Assembly: GCA_003586115.2 (NCBI GenBank)
Contig: QVOM02000042.1
Location: 78,948,202-79,012,201, forward strand
Length of the DNA stretch: 64,000 nucleotides
Direction of reading: 5' to 3'
Source: Salvator merianae
Lineage: Eukaryota; Chordata; Lepidosauria; Squamata; Teiidae
Shown: piece after piece, positions 43,571 to 53,589 of the stretch
How the letters are laid out: each line of letters starts with the position of its first letter
Numbering within the stretch: the stretch's first letter is position 1
The notes under the pieces: model-generated
Seen by the model: the letters and a program-made list of their open reading frames with translations, nothing else
The model's database searches: none
Told to the model about the DNA's origin: nothing
Made by a program: the position numbers and the translations under genes

Positions 43571-44354
43571 GCCCAGCATCGTGACAGGTGAGGTGAGGAC
43601 CTGTATCTTACAAAGACCCCTACGTGGAATAATGGGGAATGGATTGAGAGTCTGTCAGCATTTCGGATCTATCTATAAGGGTCAAACCGTTTGAAATGGG
43701 GAGGAGAGGAGAAAAGGCTTCACATTTGTCACCACTGGCTTGAGTGTAAACAGTGGAGTAAACAGTGGAGTGTAAACGGCTAGTGGAGTGTCCTTTGAGC
43801 TGACCTTCTACACTGAGCAAGGTTAGACCCTCCTGGATTTTGTTTCCTGAGTATGTCAGGATGCATATCAGATGAATGATGCCAAAGCTGAAAACGGATG
43901 CTTCTGCCCTCATCCTGCAATGGTCAAGGAAAGGTAGAAAAAGAAAAATAGAATGCCTAGGGCATCCAAGGGGATTCATGCCTCCCAGCTCACGTGGCTA
44001 GAGCCATTATGGCGAATGTTTGAATTTTTGCCCATCTTGGAGTTGTTTAAGTCACAAAGAGTACAAACACATTTACCAGGATAACACAGTAATTTCTATG
44101 GGCTTAACTTCTGTGTAAAGTAATTTAAGATGGCTGTGTTTAGAAAATCTTTTTATCTGGAGTCCTGGATATTTGCCTTCTTTGTAGTACATCCATACCT
44201 CAAATATGCGGAATCCATCATTCCTAATGCACATATAAATTCTAAACCTACTTTAACTGACAATCATTATTGTAGGATTTTGTGGGAAACAAGGCATGCT
44301 GTAGGTCTAATCTCCCCTTTCAAATTATACCTCCAACATTATTAAACATTCTCT
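43571..44354. other. No gene recognised
   Basis: Short direct repeats of AACAGTGGAGT occur at about 43747-43790. The 119-aa minus-strand frame at 43620-43979 crosses these repeats and has no domain. Confidence 0.5.
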
Positions 44355-44749
44355 GGCCACGGTCACATTTTTACATTTTAGTCCATCCCTGGCACAGACA
44401 GGGGAGTGAGACCATTCTGGGTCTCCGCCAGCCTGGTCATACCTTCCTGTGCTGCTGCTCCTGCTATCACCTGAGCCCTCTTGGGGGGGGGTCAGGGAGG
44501 CATAGTTGGGGGTAGCAGGAGGTGGCAGGGCTTCGGGGGGTGGGAGGTGATGATGGGACATTGGAGAGGCAGAGGGAGGCTGCGTCTGTTTCTAGCTGAA
44601 ATGGACATAGTGCTGGGATTCTCCAAATTTAGGATAATCCCATTCCAGGTAGGAAAGTCCTTGGAAAAACCATGAACGCAATTTAGCGTCTGTTTTCCGA
44701 GGACTTAAGGCAGCCTCTGTCTTAAAAAATATGAGGTGTGACCACAGCC
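44355..44749. mobile_element. Harbinger-like element with subterminal hairpin
   Basis: 395 bp. The left end reads GGCCACGGTCACATTTT and the right end, on the minus strand, GGCTGTGGTCACACCTC. Flanks TCT and TTT are one base off a 3-bp duplication. Near the right end AAGTCCTTGGAAAA pairs with TTTTCCGAGGACTT (about 44656-44706). The same kind of TTTTCC hairpin occurs in 19548 and 20903. Confidence 0.68.
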
Positions 44750-45125
44750 TTTGAGGTGCCAAATCAATAAAAGAAAAGAGAGGATTTGGTAGAATTAGCC
44801 TCATCTTAGGCTCTAAAAAAACATATTTTACTGTTTTGAAACCTGTTAAAAAAAAAAGAGGATATCGACTGCACCCCCCACAGGGGTAGGATGCAGCCCA
44901 ATGCGGGGATGACTCACACTAAAGCACACGTGAGTTGCCCCAATTGCCCTGTGTAGAGAAACAGAGATGGGAGAGAGTACCTTACAGACCTGGATTATAG
45001 GAGCCAGACCAAAATGGCCAACTTCCTGGGCCTGGAGCCCCCCCCAAAAACATTACAACTGTAGACCTTTGCGTAATTTTTCACCAAGGCTGGTGAGAGT
45101 GAAGTTAAACATACTGGCCCATAGT
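44750..45125. other. No gene recognised
   Basis: An A run at about 44850 and GC-rich sequence after it. No supported feature. Confidence 0.5.
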
Positions 45126-45129
45126 CTAA

Positions 45130-46890
45130 CAGTACCTGAAAGTGAGGAGGGAAAGACAAGGGTAAATAGGTGCATCTTCACTGATCTCCTTCACATATAA
45201 AGTATGTACCTCCTGGGGGAGGCTATTCCATATTCTGGTGCTAGCACTGAGAAGGCCCTTTTCTGGGTCCCTATCCCTAGCATTGAAGGTAGTGATATAA
45301 CCAGAAGAACCTCCCTGCAGATCTTAAGGCATGGGCAGGTCAATATGGGAAAAGATATTCCTTTAGATATTTGTGGTCCCAACCATTTAGGGCCTTATAG
45401 ATTAAAGTCAACTTCTTGAATTGGGTTCTTAGGGAACTGGCAGTCAGTGCTGCCTTTTTTAGACCAGCATGATGTGTATCCAACCAGCCATTCTAGTCAG
45501 CAGTCAAGCAGCTGCAGTTTCTAACCATCTTCAAGGGAGCCACACAGAGTGCAAATAACAATAGTTCAATCTGGAAGTTACCAGAGCATGGATTACTATG
45601 ACCAGATCATCTCTGTCCAACAGGAGCTATAGCTGGCAACCTAGCCATAGCTGAAAGTACGTACTCTTGGCCACCACTTCAGCTGAGCTTCCAGCATCAG
45701 CGCAGTGTCTAAGAGCACCCCCAGATTTCACACTTGCCCCTTCTAGCGCATTACAACACCATTGACATGGTGCTTCCTAACTCCATGGACTTAAAACCCT
45801 GTGATGCTTAGCCCCTCCATCTTGTCTGGATTCAGTTTCAATTTATTGGCCCCCATTCAGCCCACTACTGCCTCCTGGCGCTTGTCAAACATTTCAACCA
45901 CTTCTCCTGATTCAGATGGCACAGAGAGATAGAGGTGGGTGTCATCTGCATTTTGATGACACCTTACTCCGGATCTCCTGTTGACCTCTCCCAGCAGCTT
46001 CATATAGATATTAAAGAGTGTGGGAGATAAAGACTGAGACCTGAGGAACCCACAAGTGAGTACCAAGGGTGTTGAGTAGAACCACTGCAACACACCCAAA
46101 CTCCGTAGTCTTTCCAGAAGGCTGCCATGGTCAATAGTATCAAAAGCCACCAAGAGTTCCAGGAGTACCAACTGGGTTGCAGTCCCCCTGTCTTTATCCC
46201 AGAGAAGGTCATCAACCAGGACAACCAAGGTGGTTCCCATACCAACTGGGCTGAAGCCGGATTGAAACGGGTCTAGGTAATCAGCTTCCAAGCATGTCTG
46301 CAGCTGCACGGCCACAACGCTCCAATACCTTGTCCCAAAAAGGTATGCTAGTCAACAGGCAATAGTTGTTAGATCTTCTGGATTCTGAGGGGACCACTTA
46401 AGGAGGAGGTGCAATACACATTCTTTTAGAGCTGGAGAGACCACCCCATCCCTCAAAGAGGCATTCATTACTCCCTAGACCCACCTGGTCATACACTGCC
46501 AGTTAGCTCTTATTTTGAGGTCAGGCAGTTGGTTGAATGCCAGCAAGCAGCTTGTCTAAATTCTCAGGCCACAATAATGGAAACTCATCCAAAATAACTC
46601 ATCCAGACAGCAATCTGGACACTTCTTCTGGACTATTCCCAACTCTGGCATCCAAGTCACCACAAATCTGTGTGATTTTGCTCTCAAAGTGCTCTGCAAA
46701 TTTATCTCCGCTCTCTTGATCTTGATCTTATAAGGCTATTCACCAGTTGAAAGAGCTCTACTTGAGGACACAATGGTGGCAGAGAAATAAATCCTTTTTG
46801 CCGCCGCCACAACTGCCACCACATGATAGGCACCATAATGCATTCTAACCTGTTTGTGGTCAGTCTCATAGTAGGATTTAAGCTACCTGT
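45130..46890 (-). mobile_element. L2-like LINE fragment, about 1.7 kb
   Basis: Read on the minus strand, reverse-transcriptase sequence (46315-45857) is preceded by decayed upstream coding sequence (to about 46890) and followed by the ORF2 C-terminus (about 45480-45200), in the order expected for an L2-type LINE. Many stops and small deletions break it up. No 3' terminal repeat or target duplication was recognised. It is older than the CR1 copy at 9980. Confidence 0.82.
45857..46315 (-). pseudogene. L2-like reverse transcriptase fragment
   Basis: A 152-aa frame covering the palm of a non-LTR reverse transcriptase. Visible blocks are LDPFQSGFSPVGMGT (14-28), LVVLVDDLLWDKDRG (30-44, counted approximately), AFDTIDHGSLLERLRSLGV (57-75), SLSPTLFNIYMKLLGEV (95-111) and the catalytic-motif region ADDTHLYLS (123-131). 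The family motif is YADD. Here the tyrosine is replaced by asparagine, though both aspartates remain. The segment between residues 80 and 92 is shortened compared with relatives. The enzyme would copy LINE RNA at a nicked target. This copy is dead. The HQ-ADDT-LYLS style suggests L2 rather than CR1. Confidence 0.85.
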
Positions 46891-48295
46891 GTTCTAGCCT
46901 TTCACCTTCCTGTTTCATTCCCCATAACTCCATGGAATACCAGGGTGCTTTATAAGCTCCACAGGAACACTGAGGACACTTGAGAGTAATCATGTCAATC
47001 ATGTTCCAAACATGCCTTGTGGCTCTTAAATTAAGCTGTGTATTGATATAGAACCACAGAGAAATGCAAAGCCTCATATTTCCAGTCAAATGCAAAGAAG
47101 TCACATAACAGCTCTCCAATGGCCCATAGTAATCCTAAAGTGTGACATTCAGTAATCTCACAGCAAAAACAAGCCCCATGGTAAATTTGAAGAGTAGAAA
47201 ATGCAAGTCACCTCCTTCAAAGAGTAAGAACACAGGTGAGCACCCTTGCCTTAAAAAATAATTTACAGACCTTATACAGTTAACTAAACAGGAAGAGCCT
47301 GATGGCTGTGTATCAGTCCTGAAATGAAATTCAAGCTAAATCAATTAATCATACACAACATATCCAAAGAATTTTAGGTCACTTCTCCAAGGCTGTTTCG
47401 TACATTGTGCTAAAGGGTCTTGACAAATGTAAGCCAAAGAACTGAGAATGCATCCTATATTATCATAGAAAAACATTTAAAAGAAGATGAGTACGGTTCA
47501 TAGCCCACAATTTGGAGGCCTCACTGGCACCATTTAATTAAATATCAGCTGTTAGCTCCTAGTCTCCCTCATACACAGCCATTTTGGAGGGAAGGAGCCA
47601 AAGTGTTTCACTGATAATGTAATAGTATATTTTCGATCATTGTAATCATCTTCTGTTGAGAGTTTTCTCCTTTCATAGGAGAGCCATTGTTATCATTTTC
47701 TGAGTCATCTTTCTGCAGCTCTTTTGAGTGTAACCAAACAATAATGGCGTTGTGTCAATCTCTTGCCACTCCTTCCACATTAAAGACAAATTAGATGTTA
47801 TGTGCAAAGGCACCTCAGCACCTTTTAAAAACAGGTAAAGCCACTTCCCATGGTGTGACTGACATTTACAAAGTGTCAAGCTGTGCATGTGATTAAGCCA
47901 TTGATTATCAAATTGGGACACATGTCTCCAGGGAAGATCCTGGAGGCCCTGAGGAGAAGACCATTTTTGACCCTCGCCCCCTCAGAAACAGACCTCACTT
48001 CATGAGTAAAATAATTGCAAGCTAATCATGAACAATTATCCAAATAAATTACCAAAATGTATAATACAGTGGAAAGGAAATTAAGTGCAAATAGACAATT
48101 ATATAAATACAAATTTATTTCCATCAAATTTATTTCCATATGAGTGTTTGAAAAAAAACAAAAGGTGTATGCGTCCAAAATGGGAAGGGAACTTATAATG
48201 GCATAGTTTAACTACCTTCACATAGACTGGGTGGACTCTTATTCAACTCATGAGAGAGAAAAATAATTCCTGGATATGTTGAACAATTGTTCCTT
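46891..48295. other. No gene recognised
   Basis: AT-rich DNA with short frames. A little of the left end may still belong to the L2-like LINE. Nothing else is supported. Confidence 0.5.
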
Positions 48296-48299
48296 AGAG

Positions 48300-49250
48300 C
48301 AGATGGTTATGGAACCAAGCAGGGGAAAGAGGATTCTGAACTTGACCCTAAGTAATGCTCAAGATCTGAAAGATGTCTTTGGGGTTGATCCAATAGGGAA
48401 CAGTGACCACAAAGCAATAATGTTCAACATAAATATGGATGCAAGTTGCCAATAAAATCTAACACAGAGAACTTAAACTTCCATAAAGGAAACTTTCTAA
48501 AAACGAGGAAATTAGCAAAACGGAAATTGAAAGGGAAGAGTCCAGTCACTCCCAAATGCATGGAGATTGTTTATTAACACACCAAGGAAGGATCGGTTTG
48601 AATGCTTACCTATAAAAAGAACAGGCACTACCAAGTCCAAGACTGTCTTACAAATGCAGTATGGAAAACCATTAAAAGCCTTCCTATTAAAATGGAAGGC
48701 CTACCCAAACAAGGAGAGCAGGAAGGGACACAAATTGTAGAGAACAAATGTAAGGTAGCAATCAGGAATGCTAAGAAAGATGTTGAGAAGCACCTCTCTA
48801 AAAACATCAAAAAGAATCTTTTAAAAGTATATCAGAAGTAGGAATCAGAAGAAAGCAGTTGGACCATTAGATGACAATGGACTGGAAGGGAAAATTGAAG
48901 AGCGCATGAAGATTGCAGAGAGGCTAATGGAATTCTCTGCCTCTTTTTTCACAGAGGAAGACATGGGGCGTATGTCTGTAGCTGAGCCTTTTTTTCAGAA
49001 AAATCAAATTGAATAGAAACGACTAGGGAAGAGGTTCTCCCATGTCTGGATAAACTAAACTCTAACAAGTTTCAGGGACCAGATGGCATTCATCCAAGCG
49101 TTCTTAAAGAACTCAAATGTGAAATTTCTGAGTTTCTAGCAAAAATCTATAATCCTTCCCTAAGATCCGACTCTGTCCTTGAAGACTGGAAAGTAGTGAA
49201 TGTTACTTTCAAAAAAGGATCGGGGGTGACCCAGGAAATTACAGATGAGT
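48300..49250 (+). mobile_element. CR1 LINE internal fragment (endonuclease end to RT start)
   Basis: Plus-strand frames, broken by stops and shifts, contain GVDPIGNSDHKAIMF (about 48380-48430, end of the endonuclease domain), MKIAERLMEFSASFFTEED (about 48905-48965), GPDGIHPSVLKELK (about 49078-49120) and LEDWKVVNVTFKKGS (about 49178-49225). This is the order in CR1 ORF2. The sequence stops at GNYR, just inside the RT, where an L1-like segment begins. Confidence 0.82.
48602..49245 (+). pseudogene. CR1 ORF2 middle region, broken
   Basis: Two partial frames, 48602-48841 and 49196-49378, fall within the CR1 fragment. The first is lysine-rich (KNRHYQVQD, RNAKKDVEKHL) and corresponds to the linker between endonuclease and reverse transcriptase, where CR1 has AK..YE..LA. 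The second starts in the RT segment with VNVTFKKGSGVTQE. Stops between them and loss of the catalytic RT core make it non-functional. It carries no finger or palm motifs beyond the first RT block. Confidence 0.7.
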
Positions 49251-49610
49251 CAGCATTACACAATCCTACTCATAGCAAAAGCAGCAATTATCTATGGCTG
49301 GAGAGACTCCCAAAAATGGACGTTACAGATGTGGAATCATTATATTATAGACCAAATGTCTTTTCAATTAATAAATGAGAATAAAGAAAAGTATAATTTA
49401 CGAAGAATGGAGGGGAATTGCATGGCAAAAGAGAAACGGATGAAGGTTGGAAACGAACTCGGAGAGCAAAGACCTGATACAGAAGATGAATAGGATCTTC
49501 CAGTGGAATGTATGATTTTTGGCAGGGTGGAAGGATGAGAGGGTGGGGTAGAAGTAATAAGGAAATTATATAATTGAGGACAATTTTAAACAGAAAACCC
49601 CACAATCCTA
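49251..49610 (+). mobile_element. L1 LINE C-terminal fragment joined to CR1
   Basis: The plus-strand frame 49245-49493 includes LLIAKAAIIYGW, then WTLQMWNHYIIDQMSF, resembling the region of L1 ORF2 near its C-terminus (compare ITAARTVYAQKWK and VGDWLVKMMEL in the copy at 61335). A 3' UTR of purine-rich sequence follows. The segment joins CR1 sequence directly in the same orientation. No flanking duplication was recognised. Confidence 0.5.
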
Positions 49611-49619
49611 TTCATGAGT

Positions 49620-51228
49620 AAATTGGTCCAGAGAGTCATGCAGACAACACCATGCTATTAGGAAGGCTCCAGATTTTATATGTTGGTTCCTTAACCTCCA
49701 TGTTAGGTAAAAATCTGAATTGATTTGAGGTATATTAGTGCACAGCATCATTAAATACACAAATTATCGAGGATTTAGAAGACCAAATGCTTCTAAAGAA
49801 TAACTAATATGGCTTCTGAAGGTGTCAAGTCTTGTCTCTTTAAATTTTTACAATGCAATTAGGTGTTCATCAAAGGCTTCATGTACTGTTATGAAAAGTT
49901 GGGGCTATGGAAGCTTTGCAGGCTGGCAGTTCAAATTAAAGTGCCATGGAAACCAAGAATGGCAGCTGTTCCTTCTGGGACTCACACAAACTGGATCAAG
50001 CCCACAATACTGGTATGCAGTACATCCAGACACTTCCCATCCACCAATGACACCCTTAAGGTAGGAAGTAGTGAGCGGTTCCACCCTGTACTGCAGCAAG
50101 AAATGCAGCTGTTTGACTCTCATGTCTTCCAGAAGGGATGTGAAAAGAAAATGATTTTCCTTTTGAAATACTGAAGTCATTAATTTACTTTGTACATGCT
50201 TTTCTACAGGCCACTGTAGTGCAATAGATGCAAAAGTGCCACACAGCAGAGGGAAGATTCTTTTACCCACTGAGATGTCTGTGCACCTCTGCATGTGATT
50301 GTGCAAACAAAATCAGGGTAGGAAGGGAGCACCTTCTATCTAAATCCATGCCCGACTCAAAAAAATAGTCTCTTCCTCCATCTCTCCTTTTTTTAGTCAC
50401 AGCTATTAATTTCAGAGGGAGGTATAGGTGAGCAAACAATCCAATTCATTGAAGTGGATCATTTTTGCCAAATCTGAACAGCCATGGCAACCTCAGAGCA
50501 GACTTTCTGTTCTTAAATCTGGACTGGGAAAATACAAGGTGAGTTTCAATGCATCTGTTTACATTTTTTAAAGGTCTAAGTTCCACAATCAAACTAGATG
50601 ACCTCTGAGTCACTCCTATATGACTGAGGATATTTTCCAGATGGGTTCTAAAGTTTTTTATATGGTTTCTCACAAAAGGCTCTTGAGTAGACTTGGCAGT
50701 AGTGTAAATAAGAGGATAGATCGTTTTATGCTTTGACATCTAGTGAAAACAGGAAGCAATCAATGAACAATTCTGAAAATGAAGAGCAGGCAAGGAACTG
50801 GGAAGCGTGTAGTTAACTTTTCAGATGACAACAAATTATAGCCACCAGTAAAAACCAAAAAGGGATTGGAAAAGGATTGAAAATGATTAGCCAAACTGCA
50901 TGTTTAAATATAAGTTTAAATATAAATAACATACATCAGAAGTGGGGAAAGATGGAACAAGGAAAAGAAAGCAACATGAACCTCCTCAAGATGCAGGCCA
51001 AGACCAAAAACACACATGGGGTACAATAGTAGATAAACACCATCCCATTTTTAATGAAGAAATCCATAATAGTATCTGCATCAAGTCACATGGTGCCAAA
51101 TTTATGTATGTATAAAAAAAAACACTGCCCTTTACAACGATATCAGGACAATTAAAATCCTAACAACTGGAAATGAAAAATATAATAAAATAAATTCAGA
51201 GAATAATCAAAACAAGGCAACAACTAAG
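49620..51228. other. No gene recognised
   Basis: AT-rich DNA. Frames at 49905-50306 and 50446-50739 on the minus strand show no domain. No repeat boundaries found. Confidence 0.5.
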
Positions 51229-51236
51229 ATAAGATC

Positions 51237-51429
51237 CAGCGATGGCTCGTCACTTTAAGAACGGGTGTTCGCATGTCACTGGAAGGGGAGATCGCTGACA
51301 ACGGGGCCTCCATTTTGCTGCAGCAGGCCACTGCAAGACCCACCCAGGGAGGGGCGTAGTTTCACGGCCAGCAATCTCCCCTTCCAGCGACATGTGAAGA
51401 CCCATTCTTAAAGCGACAAGCCATCACTA
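51237..51429. mobile_element. hAT-like MITE, family copy 5
   Basis: 193 bp, starting CAGCGATGGCTCGTCAC, then TTTAAG, and ending with its complement, with the last base mutated. The duplication ATAAGATC is perfect (51229-51236 and 51430-51437). It forms a subfamily with copy 6 at 62599 (shared GGAAGGGGAGAT, GCAGGCC and GACATGTGAA blocks). Confidence 0.92.
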
Positions 51430-51437
51430 ATAAGATC

Positions 51438-51936
51438 AACACCATGTTTTATGGCACCATGAATGCCGTATAAGTGGGCAGGGTCTACAAACCCCGCACA
51501 CTCAAGTTGCATTCGGTGTGCTAGATCGATTGCAGTTTTCAAAATTGGGTCAGAAGATGGGTGCCTCTGTGCTGCCAATGAAAAGTGGCAGTATTGATCT
51601 GTTATGCTGGCACAGATTTGCCCAGTGGAAGCATTGGTCACTGCCAGTATGGCCTCTCAGTGATCCAGATATAACCTCACTTCCAAGGCCACCATCGACA
51701 GCAATGACTTCCTAAATAATTTAAGGAGTAGCCATGCTGCTTCATGCAGTGGTGCCAGCAAATGGTGCTGAGGGATGCATGATATTTCGCCCACCCACAC
51801 CCCAGCAGCTCTTATCCAGGCAATCAAGAAGTTTATGCTGCATATTAAGTTTACTTCTTCAGACATCCTGGATAAACACTTTGTCATGAAGAAGCATTTT
51901 TGAGCTGCGGTTTGTAATAAACTGAATGTAAGTGTC
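51438..51936. other. No gene recognised
   Basis: Short frames on both strands without domains. No supported feature. Confidence 0.5.
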
Positions 51937-51939
51937 TTA

Positions 51940-52753
51940 GGGTGTGATCCGACAGGCTATTTTGGTTGACTTCCGGTCACACAGAAGCTGCGGCATTCAT
52001 AAAACTCTTTGGGAAAGCCGCCTCTGCACCTCTCTGGGGCTGCCTGGGTTGGCTCTTCTATATTAGTCTTTTCTGTGTTTTGGGGTTGCCGTGGGGAGCA
52101 CCTTAACCAATCAGAGCCTTGCAGGAACCCATGGAACAATAGCACAAGAAGGGAGGGGGTGAGCAAGCTCTTGCCTGCGCGGGGAGCGAGGCGTGGGAGA
52201 AAGCCCCTCACTACTAAAGTCAGGTGTGCTTTTTTAGTTACAGAAGGCAGGGCTTTGACTTTGAAAACTTTCCCCGTGCTGACAAATCTCTCCCTCCCCT
52301 TTTCTTCCCATGCCGGCAAATCTCTCCCTCCGCTCTTAGTTAAAAGCTTCCGTTCAACTGAGGCATCCACTTCCTCCCTCTCTGCAGAAGCAGTTTCTAT
52401 TCAAGTCCTTAACTGTCAGGGTTTTTCCCTTTCCAAAGGAAACATCTCCCTTGCTGCCCTCTGCTCCGCCTCTCTGCCCTCTGCTCTGGTTCCCCGAGGC
52501 ATCGGTGATCCAGAGATCAAGGGAGACAATGAGAAAAACCTGGCAGTTAAGGAGTTAATGGCTTGGAAAACCTCTTCAGCAAAGAGGTGGGGAATGGCCA
52601 ATCAGTGAGCAGCTCCCATTGCAGGCTGTGATGTTAGATCACTGAATTGCCTCATCGGTGGGTGTATGTGGAAGGCTTTTTTTTCTGTGCGCCCAGGAAT
52701 TATTTGCTCCTTTCCTGCAGGTGATTTTAAAAATCGCTAGTCTGAACACAGCC
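51940..52753. mobile_element. Large Harbinger-like element with TTA duplication
   Basis: 814 bp. Ends are GGGTGTGATCCGACAGGC at the left and, on the minus strand, GGCTGTGTTCAGACTAGCG. The TTA duplication is perfect (51937-51939 and 52754-52756), the preferred PIF/Harbinger target. A 199-aa plus-strand frame (52009-52608) lies inside. It is Ser/Leu-rich, has no DDE or Myb-like motif and overlaps a 137-aa minus-strand frame, so I do not call it a gene. Confidence 0.85.
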
Positions 52754-52825
52754 TTAATCACACCGTGAATGACCATGGACACGCAGGGTCTGCACAACAG
52801 TGCTCACTATTGATGCCTTGTCTCA

Positions 52826-53586
52826 GGGCATTTTCGCATTTACCACAACAGAACAGACTAATTAGTCTGTTCTATCATGGTAATTTACCATGCAGCATGG
52901 ACACTATCCGCACTATCTGGCCGGAAACTACACCAGAAGCTGGCTACCAGCATTCACGGTGTGAATGCTGGTAGCTGTGCCCAATCCTTGCCAGGGCAGT
53001 GGCCGGGAAGTGTCTGGCCACTGCCATGGTGGCTGGCAGGCCCACGCAGCATGCAGGCCCACACAGATGAACTCAGCTGATCAGGCCTGCCTGATTGGCT
53101 GATCAGAACTGCGCAGTTGGGCCTGTGCACTGCCCTGATATGGCCTGCACAATGCCATGATCGGACCTGTGCGATGCCCCAATCAGGCAGGCCTGATCAG
53201 CCAATTGCGCCTGTGCATGCCTACATGGTACACGGGCCTGCCAATCACCAGGGCAGCGACTGGATGCTTCCCAGCGTAGGCCCAATCCAGCATCGCACAG
53301 CTGGATCCAGCATCACACAGTCTGATCCAGCAGGCCCGATTGGGCCCGATTGTGCATGCGTGATCACTGTGTTGCGCCAGCCTGGACACTTCATTACCAG
53401 GTAGGTGCACCTTACCAGAAGGTGACTATCACCTCCAGATAGTCCAGAGATAATTAGTGCTCCAGAGGTAGTAGTGATTGCGAGTGCATGTAGCCCTCTC
53501 CCGGCCGCTTGGGCCTCCACAAGGTACAGATGCACTTAGCTAACAGTCATCCTTGATGCTTGCTAGTAGCACATGCAAACAGGCCC
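52826..53586 (+). mobile_element. Harbinger-like element, palindrome family, longest copy
   Basis: 761 bp, starting GGGCATTTTCGCATTTACC and ending, on the minus strand, GGGCCTGTTTGCATGTGC. The TCA duplication is perfect (52823-52825 and 53587-53589). It has a subterminal palindrome (AACAGACTAATTAGTCTGTT, about 52852-52871) and a near-perfect palindrome ACCAGCATTC...GAATGCTGGT (52945-52973). It also holds a large internal inverted repeat around 53072-53225 with GATCAGGCC motifs and a short GGATCCAGCATC tandem at about 53283-53330. No transposase. Confidence 0.85.
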
Positions 53587-53589
53587 TCA

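Noticed and set aside
52009..52608. 199-aa frame as a real gene
   Set aside because: It lies wholly inside a TTA-flanked non-autonomous transposon, has no recognisable domain and overlaps a long frame on the opposite strand.
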